Positions 1 through 11,360 of a stretch of DNA of 64,000 nt are shown piece after piece; the stretch's first letter is position 1, and each line of letters begins with the position of its first letter. Both the position numbers and the translations under genes were made by a program. The notes below the pieces were generated by a model. That model made no database searches, was not told the DNA's origin, and saw only the letters and a list, made by a program, of their open reading frames with translations. Source of the DNA: Zizania palustris. Taxonomy: Eukaryota > Streptophyta > Magnoliopsida > Poales > Poaceae. Location of the stretch: assembly GCA_019279435.1 (NCBI GenBank), contig JAAALK010000285.1:29544371-29608370 (forward strand). The letters are read 5' to 3'.

Positions 1-617
1 TGATTTCAGCCAAAAGGGTTGTCCAAACCCTAGGGATTGGGGTCCTATTTATAGGCAGCCCAACACTAGGAATATTCTACCAGCCCCTTAGGATTTTTAC
101 AGACTCAAAAATAAAGGAAAAGACTCTACTGCCCTTAGGAATTTTTACAGACACGACTGACTGACTGTGGGCCTAGAGTTACAGATGACTTATACGGAAG
201 CTCAGCTTTCGTAGCGACTACGGCTTCTCTTCTGGACAGTCGGATACAAGATCGATGGTTGTCAGTTTTGCGCCAAAACTGACAAAGCCTCCACTGACTT
301 TGCACCAGGTACCCGGATTGGGCCGGCCCGACTCCGCAGCTCTCTCAGCCCGGCAATCACTCACCGCCCGTGTACCTGAGTCAGTCCTGGTCAACAGCCC
401 AGTGGGTCTTCTACTGCTTCTGGCCCATGCACCCGGATTGGGCCTAGCCCGACTTCGCAGCCTCCTCTGCCCGACAGTCGCTCGCTGCCCGTGTACCTGA
501 GTCACACGCGGCCCATGAAACAGCAGATCTCTTCTTCTTCTGTCCTCTTTGACTATCGTTGACAATGACTCGTCACTTCTGGAGCCATGAGGCCCACGCT
601 ATTAAGCATGGCTCCTC
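1..617. repeat. LTR-like flank, unresolved
   Basis: No coding region is supported. Two TATA-like stretches read on the minus strand, near 46-56 and 618-628. A GC-rich block holds two diverged copies of a roughly 75-bp unit, starting at 311 and 431 (both begin ACCCGGATTGGGCC and end near GTGTACCTGAGTCA). A perfect stem-loop lies at 261-283 (10-bp arms, 3-nt loop). The content resembles LTR sequence of a retrotransposon on the minus strand, but neither end is visible. Homology to the right arm of the large inverted repeat starts abruptly at 618. Short ORFs here overlap on both strands and look like chance. Confidence 0.45.
261..283. other. perfect stem-loop next to AAAGCCTC
   Basis: GTCAGTTTTG (261-270), loop CGC, then CAAAACTGAC (274-283), followed at once by AAAGCCTC. 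A similar stem plus the same AAAGCCTC box occurs in the copia LTRs at about 38755-38785 and, on the other strand, at about 39949-39978. Confidence 0.7.
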
Positions 618-941
618 ATTTATAGGCCCAAACATTAAGGAAAAGACCTATTTACCCCTCTATTACAACCGACATAGTGGAAACTATTCGGTTCCCTTAA
701 TAGGGCTAAAATGGTAAAAGAATAATCTAATGAGAAAGAAGATAAGTCTTCCATCTTAGCTGGCAGAAAAGATCTTGGAGGGCCTTAGTTCGAAGATGTA
801 CTCCGAACCAATGCCTATCTTCGTACTTCGAACTTGGTTCCGGGTATCTTCGAAGATGATCGTCTGGGAACCTTCGAATCCACTGTCTGCCTTTATGTTG
901 CTTCGGCAATAACCCCGAAGATGAGATATTTTCCCCCAACA
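618..941 (-). mobile_element. partial 3' LTR of left-arm Tat element
   Basis: The LTR begins on the minus strand at 941 with TGTTGGGGGAAAAT and runs left. It matches the complete 495-bp LTR at 18422-18916 as far as the TATA-like CCTATAAAT, where homology stops at 618. The downstream part (R-U5) is missing or replaced by unrelated sequence. A polypurine tract lies just upstream, at 942-955. Confidence 0.8.
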
Positions 942-955
942 GTAGCCCCTCGAAT
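942..955 (-). promoter_or_regulatory. polypurine tract
   Basis: Read on the minus strand, ATTCGAGGGGCTAC directly precedes the LTR start TGTTGG. This is where plus-strand DNA priming is expected, and it fixes the element's direction as minus. The same tract precedes the right-arm LTR at 18408-18421. Confidence 0.7.
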
Positions 956-1267
956 ACGCTTCTCCGTTTGACCTGTAACGTTAGGAGAGCAGTATACGAA
1001 AGGGACAGATAACCAAACATAGGGGTTATTGGTTTTTATTTTATCTCCGAAATGCATGAAGATATGAACTTCGAATCAGTCTTAAGGTAATTGCTTTTCG
1101 AACTATCTTAGAACCGACTCAAGAAGTTCGAAAGTCTTATAGACATAGAGAAAATAGCCGTTAAGTTTCTATTTCCAACAGAAACTGTAGTAAGCGTTAA
1201 TCTCGGTGAAAAGTAACGGCAGGAATGTGAAACGACATGGATTAACGGTAAAAAAGTGAAATCTAGG

Positions 1268-1277
1268 CTATAAATAG
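1268..1277 (+). promoter_or_regulatory. TATA box of the antisense gene
   Basis: CTATAAATAG lies about 117 bases before the ATG at 1394, leaving a leader of roughly 90 nt if transcription starts about 30 bases downstream. It points against the element's own gag-pol direction. It is conserved in the right arm (around 18086-18095, minus strand). This suggests the antisense gene has its own promoter rather than depending on the LTR. Confidence 0.65.
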
Positions 1278-1393
1278 AAGGCCTAGAAGTTACCCGGTTA
1301 CCTTTTCACCGCATTCTCGCAATCAAAAACTTTTTAGCCCTTTGAGTTCTTGAGCCCTAGCCTCCATTTCTTCAAAGCAATCCGGCGATCGCG

Positions 1394-4300
1394 ATGGTGA
1401 AGACTAAGGGATCTGCACCTCCGTCGGCTTTGGCTCGGCAGCAGGCGGCTGCAGCAGCAGTAGTGGCACCTTCGGTACCGGCGGTGACATCAATGGCGGC
1501 AGGAGGGAGAAATCCCCAAATCGCCGATGACCAAGGTCTGTGCCCACCATCGACAAAGTATTTGGATCAGTCTTTCCAGTTGGGGTCTTCTACCTGCAAA
1601 AGAGAGTCACTGGCAATTGCAGCGGGAGGAAAAATCAGTAATGGAGTTATGATTCGGAAGCCAGGCAAAGAGATGATTCCAACGCCAAGACCCGGAGAAG
1701 TAGTGGTATTTGAAGCCTTCTTCGAAGCTGGCTTGGGCCTCCCTGCAGTGGACTTCCTGGCAGAGGTACTGGATCTGTTCCATGTAACCCTCCCTCAATT
1801 ATCTCCGAATGCGGTAGCTAGATTGGCTATCTTCGAATGGGCCTTGGGAGCCGAAGGTTGCGAAGGAAGGGCAGAAATCTTCGCTGCATTGCACAGGGCT
1901 ACATACCAACCAAAGACCTTCGTAGGCCCCGGAGGTGAAAAAGTATTAGTATCCTTCGGCAGTATTAACTTTAGGCTTCGAGATGAGTATGCTCTTCAAT
2001 TTCCTGCCAAGGCCATCAATGCCAGATGGTATACTGATTGGATTCTAAGATGGTTCTATGCCGAAGTTGGGGCAAGCAGTCCTCTGGCCGGGCCCCTCAA
2101 AGAAATTCAATTCCGGAAGGAAGCCTTAGTGCAGCCCAATGAAGGTCAGCTCGAAGCTCGTCTTAACTTGCTTCAAAAGATTAGCCGAAGGTTAAGCATG
2201 CGAGACTTAGCCGAAGAATTCCTTGGCCTGCAAATTTCTCCGTTGATGGCCAACTGGCCTATCATCTTCGAGGATGATTCGGAAGGCGGTCTCCGCAAGA
2301 TTAACTTGACTTCGAGCCCTGCAGGTAACTTCGAAACCAACATGTATTATACATATTTACTTCGAAGAAAGACTAATTTGAATTATTTATTTTTTAGCTT
2401 CTTCAGCCCGTATTACTTCAGAGCAAATTATAAGGGCTTCGGATAAGATTTTGGGTGCCCCAACTCCGACTGAAAAAGAATGGCGAGTTAAACTGGTCGG
2501 GAGTTGGGAAAGGTTTAACAGAGTATGGGGAATGTTGGAGATGACTCTGCCCCCTCTGATGGACTGGGTACCTTCGGAGAAAGGACCCAAGAAGAGGATA
2601 GCTGAAGCCGGAGCTTCGAGCTCCGCAAAGACTCTGGTGAAGAAGGTGACTCGGAAGCCAAAAAATCTCGCACCTTCGGATCCTGCGCCTTCGAGCTCAA
2701 GAACCTCCATCTCCGGTTCTAAAGAAGATGAAGGTATACTATTAGTGAGATTGATTGATGAAGATGCAGCTCAAAAAGATATTCACATTGAAGATACTGC
2801 AGGTATGCCGGAGCCTCAAGCTAATATTGAAGAAGTGATAGCTCCGGATGCTCAAGAAGAAGAGCGGATCGAAGCCCCTGTGGGCGAAGATGAAGTTGAA
2901 GTTATTACAACTTCAGTTGTGGATGAAGGGAGGACTGCTCACGGAGATACTCCGGCAGCTGAAATTTTAACTGTGGATTCAGACGAAGACCTCACCTTCG
3001 ATCCTCCGAGCAGTCCGGTGCTCGATCTCCCCCAGAATGTCGAAGGTAAACTTCGCACAATTCTCTTATTATTTTCTGCAAAATTATACAATGTATAATA
3101 CCTTTACTTTTGCAGAGCCTCCTTCTGTAGAAGTACAAAGCGAAGATCCAATTCAAGGGCCTTCGACAACTTCGGAGCCGCACCCGGAGGTCGCTCAACA
3201 GGGGCCTGGAAGGGGTAAAAGACAAATAGAGCCTCTCCCTGCTCAAGGATCAACTTCGTCTGAATCAACAGATGAAAGTGAATCAACTGAGGGGGGGCCA
3301 TCTTCCGAAGTTCCAAGGACCTCAGGAGAACGCTCCGGACCTTCGTCAAGCAGGGATGACCAAAAGGCTTCGGCAATGCTCCCTCTTTTGACTCCTTTTT
3401 TGGAGCCAACTGGGCTTCGGACTCTGCTCAAACCTTTAGGTCGAGTGAGTCGCGAAGTCGGGGAGACAGAGCTGGTAGCAAAATTAAGCAGGGCGAAGAG
3501 TTCGGAGCTTAACGTTGCCCTGGAACGAGCGGCCTACCACGTACGGAGCACCTTCGAGCCAATATCTTTAGCGAATTATATTGGGTTCAGAGTACATCTT
3601 CGAACCAGCAGCAAATTATACATGAATAATTTCTTACTTTAGTTTTTTCTTTTCTCAGCAAGCAGTCTTGGCCCGCGCTGCAACTTTATCAAGCGAGAAT
3701 GAAATTGCTCAGCTTCGGGAAGAAAATGAAGCTCTTAAACGCAACTTATCTTTCTCCGAAGCTAGAGTACTTAAAATGGATAATGTGATTTCAACGGAGC
3801 GTAGGGCCAGACAGGGCTTGGAGGCTGCTAATAAGGAGCTCGAAGCAGAAAGAATCGTGCTTCGGGCTGAAATTGAAAAGGTGCGGTTGGAGCATGCTAG
3901 TGTTGGGTCCGAACTTGTAAGGCTCCAAAAGGAAGCTAGCCAACTCCTAAACCAGAAGAATATTTTAACTACGGAGAATGCTAGGATTTCCGGAGTTTTG
4001 GCAGAAACGACTTCGAGCAAGGATGCACTGATTGAAGAAAAGCTTAAGTCAGAGAAGGTAGCTACGGAGGTCATCGAACAGATGCTAGGTGTTCTAGAGT
4101 ACTTCGGTACTACTGGATCACTTCCTTCGGATGACAACGTGACTCTGCTGCGCCGGTTAAAAAGGATCCAAGGAGCAGCGAAGCAAATGAAGACGGCAGG
4201 CATTCGTTATGGAGAACTCTCCGGACAAGTGTCTGCCCTCGGACTACTTCGTTACTACGAGGATTTGGGCCGAACAATCACTCCGAGCGCAGAAGGCTCC

Positions 4301-5052
4301 ATTACCTTCGACGACGAGCGGCTTTTGAATCCTTCCGAAGGTGTGACTGCCGCCTGGCGAGCCTTTCAAACCTCATGGAGAGCCGAAGGTCGTTCCGTGA
4401 TCAAGGCTTGGATCGATGAAGGCCAACGCCAGAAGCAAGTTCAGAACCAAGCTTCGAGCAGTCAGCCTCCTCCGAACCCGCAGGTTTAGGAATCATTTAG
4501 GATTTTTGATTATGTAAAGCTTTATGCTTGTAAACATTTTATCAATGAAAATCTTGTTTGTTATATTTTTAGGCTTTGCCTCTTATGGAAGATATCGAAG
4601 TGTTAGAACTTAACGACGAACTTCGTTCATTATGGAATACCTTCGAACTTCTAAAGACTTACAAGCGTCCTCGATTTCTAATTCCTCGAGATGACTCCGG
4701 CGTAATTGCGCCCGAAGTAATTAAAGATGTATTGTCTTATATTAAAGAGGAAGAGAAAGAGGTTAACGCAAACACCTCGTCTTCTGAAGACACTATTTGG
4801 TCTGAAGACGAAGGTGAAGCTCGAAATAAAAGATCTGAAGATCTTAGAAGTTGGGAAAGAAGCCCCGAACGGCTTCGAACTTGGGCCGAGCTTCAACAAG
4901 AGCAGAAGGATTTTAGAGCTTCGAAGCGGAGGAAGAGAGTTAAACGTAAAGTTCTTAGAACTTCCGATGTTGGAACTAGTCGTTCCACCCCTAGCTCTCG
5001 GGACCGAAGAGGTCTCCGATTCCTTCTTGGTATAGATACCAATTTTTCATAG
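1394..5052 (+). CDS. antisense Tat-element gene, 5 exons, Transposase_28-like (PF04195) N-terminus
   Basis: The gene lies between pol and the 3' LTR, antisense to pol. I infer exons 1394-2324, 2398-3045, 3116-3591, 3659-4483 and 4573-5052, with four GT-AG introns of 73, 70, 67 and 89 nt. Every junction keeps frame and the exons total 3360 nt (1119 residues). Residues about 98-175 (core PRPGEVVVFEAFFEAGL, then LSPNAVARLAIF) resemble the 'putative gypsy type transposon' family PF04195. Exon 2 is acidic and exon 3 is Ser/Pro/Glu-rich. Exon 4 starts with a long coiled coil (LREENEALKRN). Exon 5 ends in a basic, NLS-like stretch (SKRRKRVKRKV). The start sits in GCGATGG. Related antisense ORFs are known in Grande and RIRE2-type elements, but their function is unknown. 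The gene is intact here, unlike the adjacent pol. The exon 3 donor (A/GTACAT) is the weakest site. Confidence 0.8.
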
Positions 5053-5077
5053 TGTAATCTGTAAACACATTTATTTC

Positions 5078-5089
5078 AATAATGAATGC
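5078..5089 (+). terminator. possible polyadenylation signal of the antisense gene
   Basis: CAATAATGAATG starts about 26 bases after the stop at 5052, following T-rich sequence. Plant near-upstream elements are loose A-rich hexamers, so this is suggestive only. Confidence 0.35.
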
Positions 5090-5414
5090 CGATTTAAAAT
5101 TGTCTCCATATTTACTAGCCCCTCTTTGGGTATAAGCAACTTCGAAATGTATTCAAAGATGGTTATGCGCAAAGAAAAAACTTCGGAGTACAATTTTTTG
5201 GGGGTTCGGAGCCCCTCTGTCATTTAAAGATCTTTTAAAATCTTATGAAATGTCTTCGACTATTTGTAATCAGAAGAATGGTAATTTAGTACCTTTGTTT
5301 TATGAAAGAAATCAGTTGAGATAACTTTCAGGACACTTTAGTGTCTTAAAAAATTTGTCACTTTGGACTATGTTAACAGACATTCAAAGCTCATGGCTCA
5401 AATGCTGTTTTGCT

Positions 5415-5785
5415 TTAGCCACCTTCGGCTTATTTTTACGATCTCTGACGAACCAATGGTTCGGAGTTTGCAATGGTCTCTTTGGACTCTTTTTACGGAT
5501 GTCTACCAGCCAATGGCTTGGACTCCGTATAATTTGGCCACCTTCGGCTCTTTTTGCAGAAGTCTACCAGCCAATGGCTTGGACTTCGGAGATTTTGGCC
5601 ACCTTCGGCTCTTTTTACGGAAGTCTACCAGCCAATGGCTTGGACTCCGTAGGTTTTGGCCACCTTCGGCTCTTTTTACGGAAGTCTACCAGCCAATGGC
5701 TTGGACTCCGTAGGGTGTGGTTTTGGGCTCTTTTACGGATGCCTACAAGCCGGTGGCCTGGGCTCCGGATTATGTCAGCCCCCAC
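5415..5785. repeat. 61-bp tandem array in the element 3' region
   Basis: About six units lie between the 3' end of the antisense gene and the pol stop. The core GGCCACCTTCGGCTC starts at 5536, 5597 and 5658, giving a 61-bp period. Each unit also carries CCAATGGCTTGGACTCCGTA. Outer units are diverged. The ORFs drawn across this block are products of the repeat. The mirror array is at about 13669-14040. Hypervariable tandem arrays in this position are known for Tat-lineage elements. Confidence 0.85.
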
Positions 5786-5976
5786 GTCGGAGGCTTCGAA
5801 CTTTATGGGTTCAAAGTCCGAAAATACAACCCAGCTTAATGACACTTCCCTCTCGGTCGACCCCGCGGTTCCTAGTGCGTCCACTCGGAAGCTGGAAGTC
5901 TATGAGGGGAAGGCAACTATCAGGGTCATATGCTTTATTAATTAGAAGATGATTACAAGCGAATTACAAGGAGCCC

Positions 5977-7005
5977 TTATGCGAAGTATCTCTTTAGGTG
6001 CTCCGCATGCCAAGTATGTGCTAACTCTTCACCTTCTAAATTAGCTAATTTAAATGAACCAGGGCGCCCTGAGCGGACAATTAGGTATGGACCTTCCCAT
6101 TTATTGCCTAACTTCCCTGGTGCTATAATGCTTCGTAGAACAAGATGACCCGGTCTTAGTTCATTGAGCTTAACCTTCGGGTCATACCAAGCCTTCGTCT
6201 GCTGATGATATTTTGATAAATTAGCTACAGCCCGAAGTCTCGTTTCTTCTGATAAATCTAACGAAGCTTGTCTTTCTTCTTCGATGTCCGGTTCGGTGCT
6301 GCAAAATGATCCCCCTTTGAGCTCCGTTGGAGTCATAGCTTCATCTCCGAATAGTAGTCTGAACGGAGTAAAACCTGTGGACCTTGTTTGCGTAGTCCGA
6401 ATGGACCACAGAATCTTCGGAAGCTCTTCGGTCCACAGTCCCTTTGCTAATCCTACTATTCTTCGATTTAGCCCTGATAAAATATTTCCATTGGCTCGTT
6501 CTACGGCTCCATTCGACTGAGGATGCCTCACTGCAGCAAAACATAGCTGAATGCCTAGGTCTTCGCAAAACTTCCTTAAGGGTTCTGCGTCGAACTGTGT
6601 TCCATTATCAACTGTGAGGTATCTAGGCACTCCGAACCGACAAATGATGTTCTTCCAGAAGAATTTCTGTACATTGTTCGAAGTGATAGCTGTTAAGGGT
6701 TCTGCTTCTACCCACTTAGAAAAATATTCAATAGCTACCACTGCGAACTTCAGATTTCCCTTTGCTAACGGAAAGGGACCAATTAAATCCATACCCCATC
6801 TGGCCATAGGCCATACTGGAGCAATGACTTGAAGAGCTGTTGGTGGGCGATGACTCCGTCGACCCATCCACTGGCATCCTTGACAAGTGCGGACCAAGCT
6901 CTCCGCATCAGCCGTTATTGTGGGCCAATAAAGCCCCTGGCGAAGTGTTTTTCCTGCCAGAGCTCTAGGGGCTAAATGGCTTCCACAAAGGCCTTCATGA
7001 ATTTC
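5977..7005 (-). pseudogene. Ty3/gypsy integrase, left-arm copy
   Basis: This is the integrase part of pol, cut off from the upstream frame by TAA at 7006-7008 (CAA in the right-arm copy). It shows the zinc-binding end (CQGC), the catalytic D in GMDLIGPF, the second D in TVDNGTQF and E in NGAVERANG. The D-to-E spacing is 35 residues, as expected for the DDE core. A C-terminal segment (PGHLVLRSI, NKWEGPYLI) follows. Integrase inserts element cDNA into chromosomes. Apart from the single stop the frame is open to its natural end at 5977. Confidence 0.88.
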
Positions 7006-9780
7006 TTAAAGAATTTCTTGGCCTTCGGCTTGAGATATACATCGGAGTAGAGGGGAACATACTCCAGCCTTGTATAATATACCGTTGATTAACTGATAGT
7101 TTCTGGCTCTGAGCTTTAATCTTGACAACTGGGGCTCTTCGGGCAAATTTGTTCCTCCTTGCAAGAGTTCCACGATCGAATCTTTCCAATCTGCACTAGG
7201 AATGCAAAGAATCTTCGCAGAGGCAATTTGTGGCACCGAAGGTATATTGAGCTCCTCATAGAAAGCTTCTTCAGGCACATCCACAGCTCCGGCTGCAGCT
7301 TTCGCTAAAATGTCCGCTTGCACGTTTTCCGCTCTTGGTATACTCCGAATGGAAATACCCTTGAAGTGTGCTTCGATTTTGCGGATTTCTTCTAAGTACT
7401 TTGCAAGCTGTGGATGCCGAACTTGAAAACTTTTGTCTACGTGCCCTGCTACTATCTGAGAATCTGTTTTTATAATTATTCTTGTAGCCCCTAGAGCACG
7501 TGCTTTCCGGAGTCCCAATAAAATCCCTTCGTACTCCGCTATATTATTGGTAGACTTAAAGTTGAGTCTTGCGGAGTACATTGCTCTTTGCCCTGACGGT
7601 GAAATCAACACTGCCCCAATGCCTGCTCCGGATGCTTGGAAAGCCCCATCGGAGTAAACAGTCCAAACTCCGTCACTTGATTTCTCCGGAGTTAAATTCG
7701 CAGGTGGAGTCCACTCTGCTATGAAGTCTGCTAGGACTTGGGATTTGATAGCTGTCCTTGCCAAGAAAGATATGCCGAAGGGTGCTAGCTCGACGGCCCA
7801 CTTTCTAATCCTTCCAGTGGAATCTTTGCTTCGGAGCATATCTCCTAAGGGATACGAAGTTGGTACAATTACATTATGAGCCAAAAAATAATGTCTTAGC
7901 TTCCTTGAAGCCATTATCAGAGCATAAACGAACTTCTCAAGTTCGGAGTATCTTGTCTTCGCTCCTGATAATGCTTCGGATACAAAATAAACAGGATTTT
8001 GGACCAACTTCCCATTGAAATCCACTTCTCTGACAAGGACTGCGCTGACAGCTGAACCTGTAGCTGCAAGGTACAGGAGTAGGGTTTCGTCCGCAGTAGG
8101 CACCGTGAGTGTAGCAAGATTACTGAGATAATCTTTAATATCTTCGAAGCTTCTCTGACACTCCGGTGTCCATGCAAAATCTTCGGACCCTTTCAAAGCT
8201 TTGAATATCGGCAAGCTCCTCTCCGCAGACCTTGATAAAAACCTGCTAAGTGCGGCCAGACGCCCAGTCAGCTTTTGCACTTGCTTTAAATTCTCCGGAG
8301 GAGCCATCTTCTGCAGCGCAGTTATTTGAGTAGGGCTAGCTTCAATTCCCCTGCTTGAAACTAAATACCCTAACAATTTTCCAGCCTTAGCTCCGAATAT
8401 ACATTTTTCGGGGTTAAGACGGATCCCACATGCCCGAAGGCTCTTGAATGTTTCTGCTAAGTCTAGGCTATGTTGGTGCTTTAAAGCACTCTTTATTACA
8501 ATATCATCCATATAGGCCTCCACATTGCGACCTAGTTGATGACCTAGAGCCTTAGCAACTAATCTTGAAAAGGTAGCCCCGGCGTTTCTTAGGCCGAAGG
8601 GCATTCTTACATAGCAGAAGACTCCCGAAGGAGTTACGAAGCTTGTCTTGATTTCATCTTCGCGCTTCAACCATATTTGATGATAACCAGAATACGCGTC
8701 GAGGAAGCTTAGTAACTCCGAACCTGCGGTGGAGTCAACCAGTTGATCAATTCGGGGCATGGGGTAGGGGTCACGTGGGCATGCTTTATTCAAAGATGTG
8801 AAATCAATGCACATGCGCCACTTCCCAGAAGACTTCTTTCTGACGAAGACTGGGTTGGCTAACCATTCTGTGTGAGCCACTTCTCTGATAATCCCAGCCT
8901 TCAATAATTTTTCAACTTCGTCCTTAGTTAGAGCAGCTCTCTCTGCGGACATCTTTCGGAGTCCTTGTCGAACAGGCCGGGCCTTCGGGTTTACAAGTAA
9001 ACTGTGCTCAATGATATCCCGATCGACTCCGGTGATATCTTCGTCAGACCAAGCGAAGACATCCAAATTTTCTTCCACCACCTTTTCCAAGGAGGTTGCA
9101 ACTTCAGGAGGTAAATCTTTACCAAATTGAAAAGTGTACTCTTTACCATCTTTAACAATGACCTTCGTTGCAATCTCTCCTTCGGGACTTGGTCTCGAAA
9201 AAGACTTCTTCGAAGCTTCGGAGGAGGCTGAAAAAATTTCTTCATTATTTTGCACACTGTTTACTTGCCTCGGATCAAGAGGGGGACCATGACCATATTC
9301 CGCCCTCCGAGCAATGGCTTGATCTCCGAAGATTGTAAGGACTCCTGCTTGTGTGGGCATCTTCATGCACAAGTAATTGTGATGCGCCACAGCTCCGAAC
9401 TGGTTCAGCATGACCCTTCCGAAGATGACGTTATAAGCATAAGGGGCATCTATCACATCAAAAATTACTTCTTCAGTCCGGGCTAATAAACCTTCTCCGA
9501 AGGTAACTTCCAGGCCTATCTGACCAAGTGCATCAAGCGGGGGTCCTGCGAAGCCTTGCAGAGGACGAGCCGCTGGAAGGAGATGCTTCCTGGAAATGCA
9601 TAACTGATCGAAGGCTTGAACAAAAATGATATCTGCCGAGCTACCTCCGTCAATTAACACCCTTCGGACTTCAGTGCCCGCAATATCAGCAGTGATAACC
9701 AATGGATCTACGTGCGGGAACTTAATACCAGCTGCATCCTCCGTAGAGAAAGATATCGGAACGTGAGACCACTCCGGCAT
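7006..9780 (-). CDS. Tat-type Pol: protease, RT, RNase H and second RNase H
   Basis: An open frame of 924 residues. The protease has DGGSSAD (residues 44-50; D44 is the likely catalytic Asp). RT runs from about 290 to 545, with YMDD at 423-426 and FLDAYSGYHQI near 359-368. The first RNase H region is about 560-680. The second, archaeal-type RNase H is about 705-830, with Asp in YSDGA, Glu in AEYEG, Asp in KTDSQ and Asp in QADILA. Two RNase H domains in a row mark the Tat lineage. The frame ends at a stop inside the integrase zinc-finger region, so the protein is complete through RNase H but separated from integrase. The frame is open upstream of this Met to about 9837. Confidence 0.92.
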   Translation of the reverse strand: MPEWSHVPISFSTEDAAGIKFPHVDPLVITADIAGTEVRRVLIDGGSSADIIFVQAFDQLCISRKHLLPAARPLQGFAGPPLDALGQIGLEVTFGEGLLARTEEVIFDVIDAPYAYNVIFGRVMLNQFGAVAHHNYLCMKMPTQAGVLTIFGDQAIARRAEYGHGPPLDPRQVNSVQNNEEIFSASSEASKKSFSRPSPEGEIATKVIVKDGKEYTFQFGKDLPPEVATSLEKVVEENLDVFAWSDEDITGVDRDIIEHSLLVNPKARPVRQGLRKMSAERAALTKDEVEKLLKAGIIREVAHTEWLANPVFVRKKSSGKWRMCIDFTSLNKACPRDPYPMPRIDQLVDSTAGSELLSFLDAYSGYHQIWLKREDEIKTSFVTPSGVFCYVRMPFGLRNAGATFSRLVAKALGHQLGRNVEAYMDDIVIKSALKHQHSLDLAETFKSLRACGIRLNPEKCIFGAKAGKLLGYLVSSRGIEASPTQITALQKMAPPENLKQVQKLTGRLAALSRFLSRSAERSLPIFKALKGSEDFAWTPECQRSFEDIKDYLSNLATLTVPTADETLLLYLAATGSAVSAVLVREVDFNGKLVQNPVYFVSEALSGAKTRYSELEKFVYALIMASRKLRHYFLAHNVIVPTSYPLGDMLRSKDSTGRIRKWAVELAPFGISFLARTAIKSQVLADFIAEWTPPANLTPEKSSDGVWTVYSDGAFQASGAGIGAVLISPSGQRAMYSARLNFKSTNNIAEYEGILLGLRKARALGATRIIIKTDSQIVAGHVDKSFQVRHPQLAKYLEEIRKIEAHFKGISIRSIPRAENVQADILAKAAAGAVDVPEEAFYEELNIPSVPQIASAKILCIPSADWKDSIVELLQGGTNLPEEPQLSRLKLRARNYQLINGILYKAGVCSPLLRCISQAEGQEIL

Positions 9781-9867
9781 TTCAGCTGCAGATGACGAAG
9801 TCCCAATATGACCTACTTCCCGAACGTACTCTCTTCACTGTCTCTTGGACATGCTTCCGAGGGTACC

Positions 9868-11360
9868 TCATCCGGAGATAGGGAGAACTACTCTTTTTCC
9901 TCTATCTTGCCCTTCTTCTTGCTTCGGAGGTGGCATAACATTGGCCACCGGAGGGTGCCTTACAGCATCAAAATTTTCTATTCGCGCCACAGCCTGGACC
10001 GGCTCTGGGCGCGTTGTAGCTGGAACTCGGTCGGTACTGCCTCGACCCGAAGTTCTCTCTAAGTACTCTCCCCTTAGAGTAAGTATAGCCTTGCAAGTGT
10101 CAGTTGCATGGCTTCGATTTTCTCCGTGAATGCAGCAGAAAAGGGTCTGGCCCTTGCCAGCCGTTTTCCCTAGCGGCTTCCAACCGCTGGCCTTGTTCCC
10201 CGTAGACTGTGGAGCTCTTGGTGCAAACTTCTGTGGGGGTGCAATATTCATGACTTCAGAACGAGGGTGCTTTTGCCCTCTTCTCCGATCATGTTGCACT
10301 TCGAAGACTGGTTCCTGCGGCTGCGCCGAAGTCTTCACTTCTACTTTGACTTCTTGCAATATAGACGAAGTAGCAGCAGTCCTCCGAAGCCAACCCTCTT
10401 CTGACCTCGCATACTCCTCGAAGTATGACATTAACTGAGAGACTGAGGAGATGCTCTTCCGATGGAGTTTATCCAGAAGGCCTTGATGACTGACGCCTTC
10501 CCGAGCTGCATCAACCACTGAAGATGTGGAAAGCCCCCGAATTTGCGACTTCGTATGAGCGAAGCGCTTAAAGTACTGCCTCAATGTTTCTCCGGGGAGC
10601 TTGTTTCACCTGGAAAAGGCTTCCTGTTGACATAGGAGGCACGAAGGTGCCCCGAAAGTTGCTTATAAACTTCTTCTTCAGCTGCGACCATGAATTGATT
10701 GATCCTGGCTTTAAGGACCAGAACCATCTCAATGCCACTCCTTGAAGAGCCAAAGGGAAGCACTTCGCCATGGTGTCTCGAACACCTCCGCTAGCCTCAA
10801 TTGCTAGGGCATAAGACCGAACGAACTCTCCGGGATCTTCATCTCCGGCATACTTACAGAGCTTCGAAGTTTTAAACTTTGGATCAAAGCGACCCTTTTG
10901 CAGCTCAGGATGCAGCGGAGACTCATTTTCGAAGGAGGCGTTCTCCGGGGCTTCGGGATAATCAAGATCATCGTCTTCGGGCACTTCTGGGATGGTTGGG
11001 GTGGCTTGAGAGCGAAGCCTGCTCGCAGCTTCCTGTCGCCACCTTGCCACTTCAGCTTGAAGGTTGGCCATTTGACTGGCCATATCTCCAAGATTATTTC
11101 CATTTCCTCCGGAAGGATCTTCCGGGTCTTGAGAACTGATAGGATCAGTTCGAATCGGGATGGAGGGTGGAGAAGGAACTCCAGGCTGTTGGAGTATGGA
11201 AGGGGTTGGCGGAGAAGCTTCGTATACTCGAGGGATAGAAGCCCCTTCCGGAGTTTGTGGAGGGAAAGCCGAAGACCCTCCGACTTCAACTGTGTCGAAG
11301 GGTATTTCTCCGGAGATCCGAGAGGACCTCCGAGTGGGATTGCGGGGTGCGCTCCACTTA
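9868..11360 (-). pseudogene. Gag of left-arm Tat element, frameshifted and 5'-truncated
   Basis: Two overlapping frames make up Gag. 10568-11083 (open upstream to the breakpoint at 11360) has the coat-like retrotransposon gag domain (ALRWFWSLKPGSINSW). 9868-10584 carries the rest plus a Tat-type zinc knuckle (CCIHGENRSHATDTC). An extra base near 10590-10605, compared with the related element at 23230-23260, breaks the frame. The initiator Met is not present. The frame runs into the inverted-repeat junction, so the start codon, PBS and 5' LTR have been lost. Gag forms the cytoplasmic particle that packages element RNA. Confidence 0.85.

Noticed and set aside
5355..5952. ORFs of 89-196 residues across the 61-bp array (also 13509-14099)
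   Set aside because: They are produced by the repeat in several frames, with no known domain.
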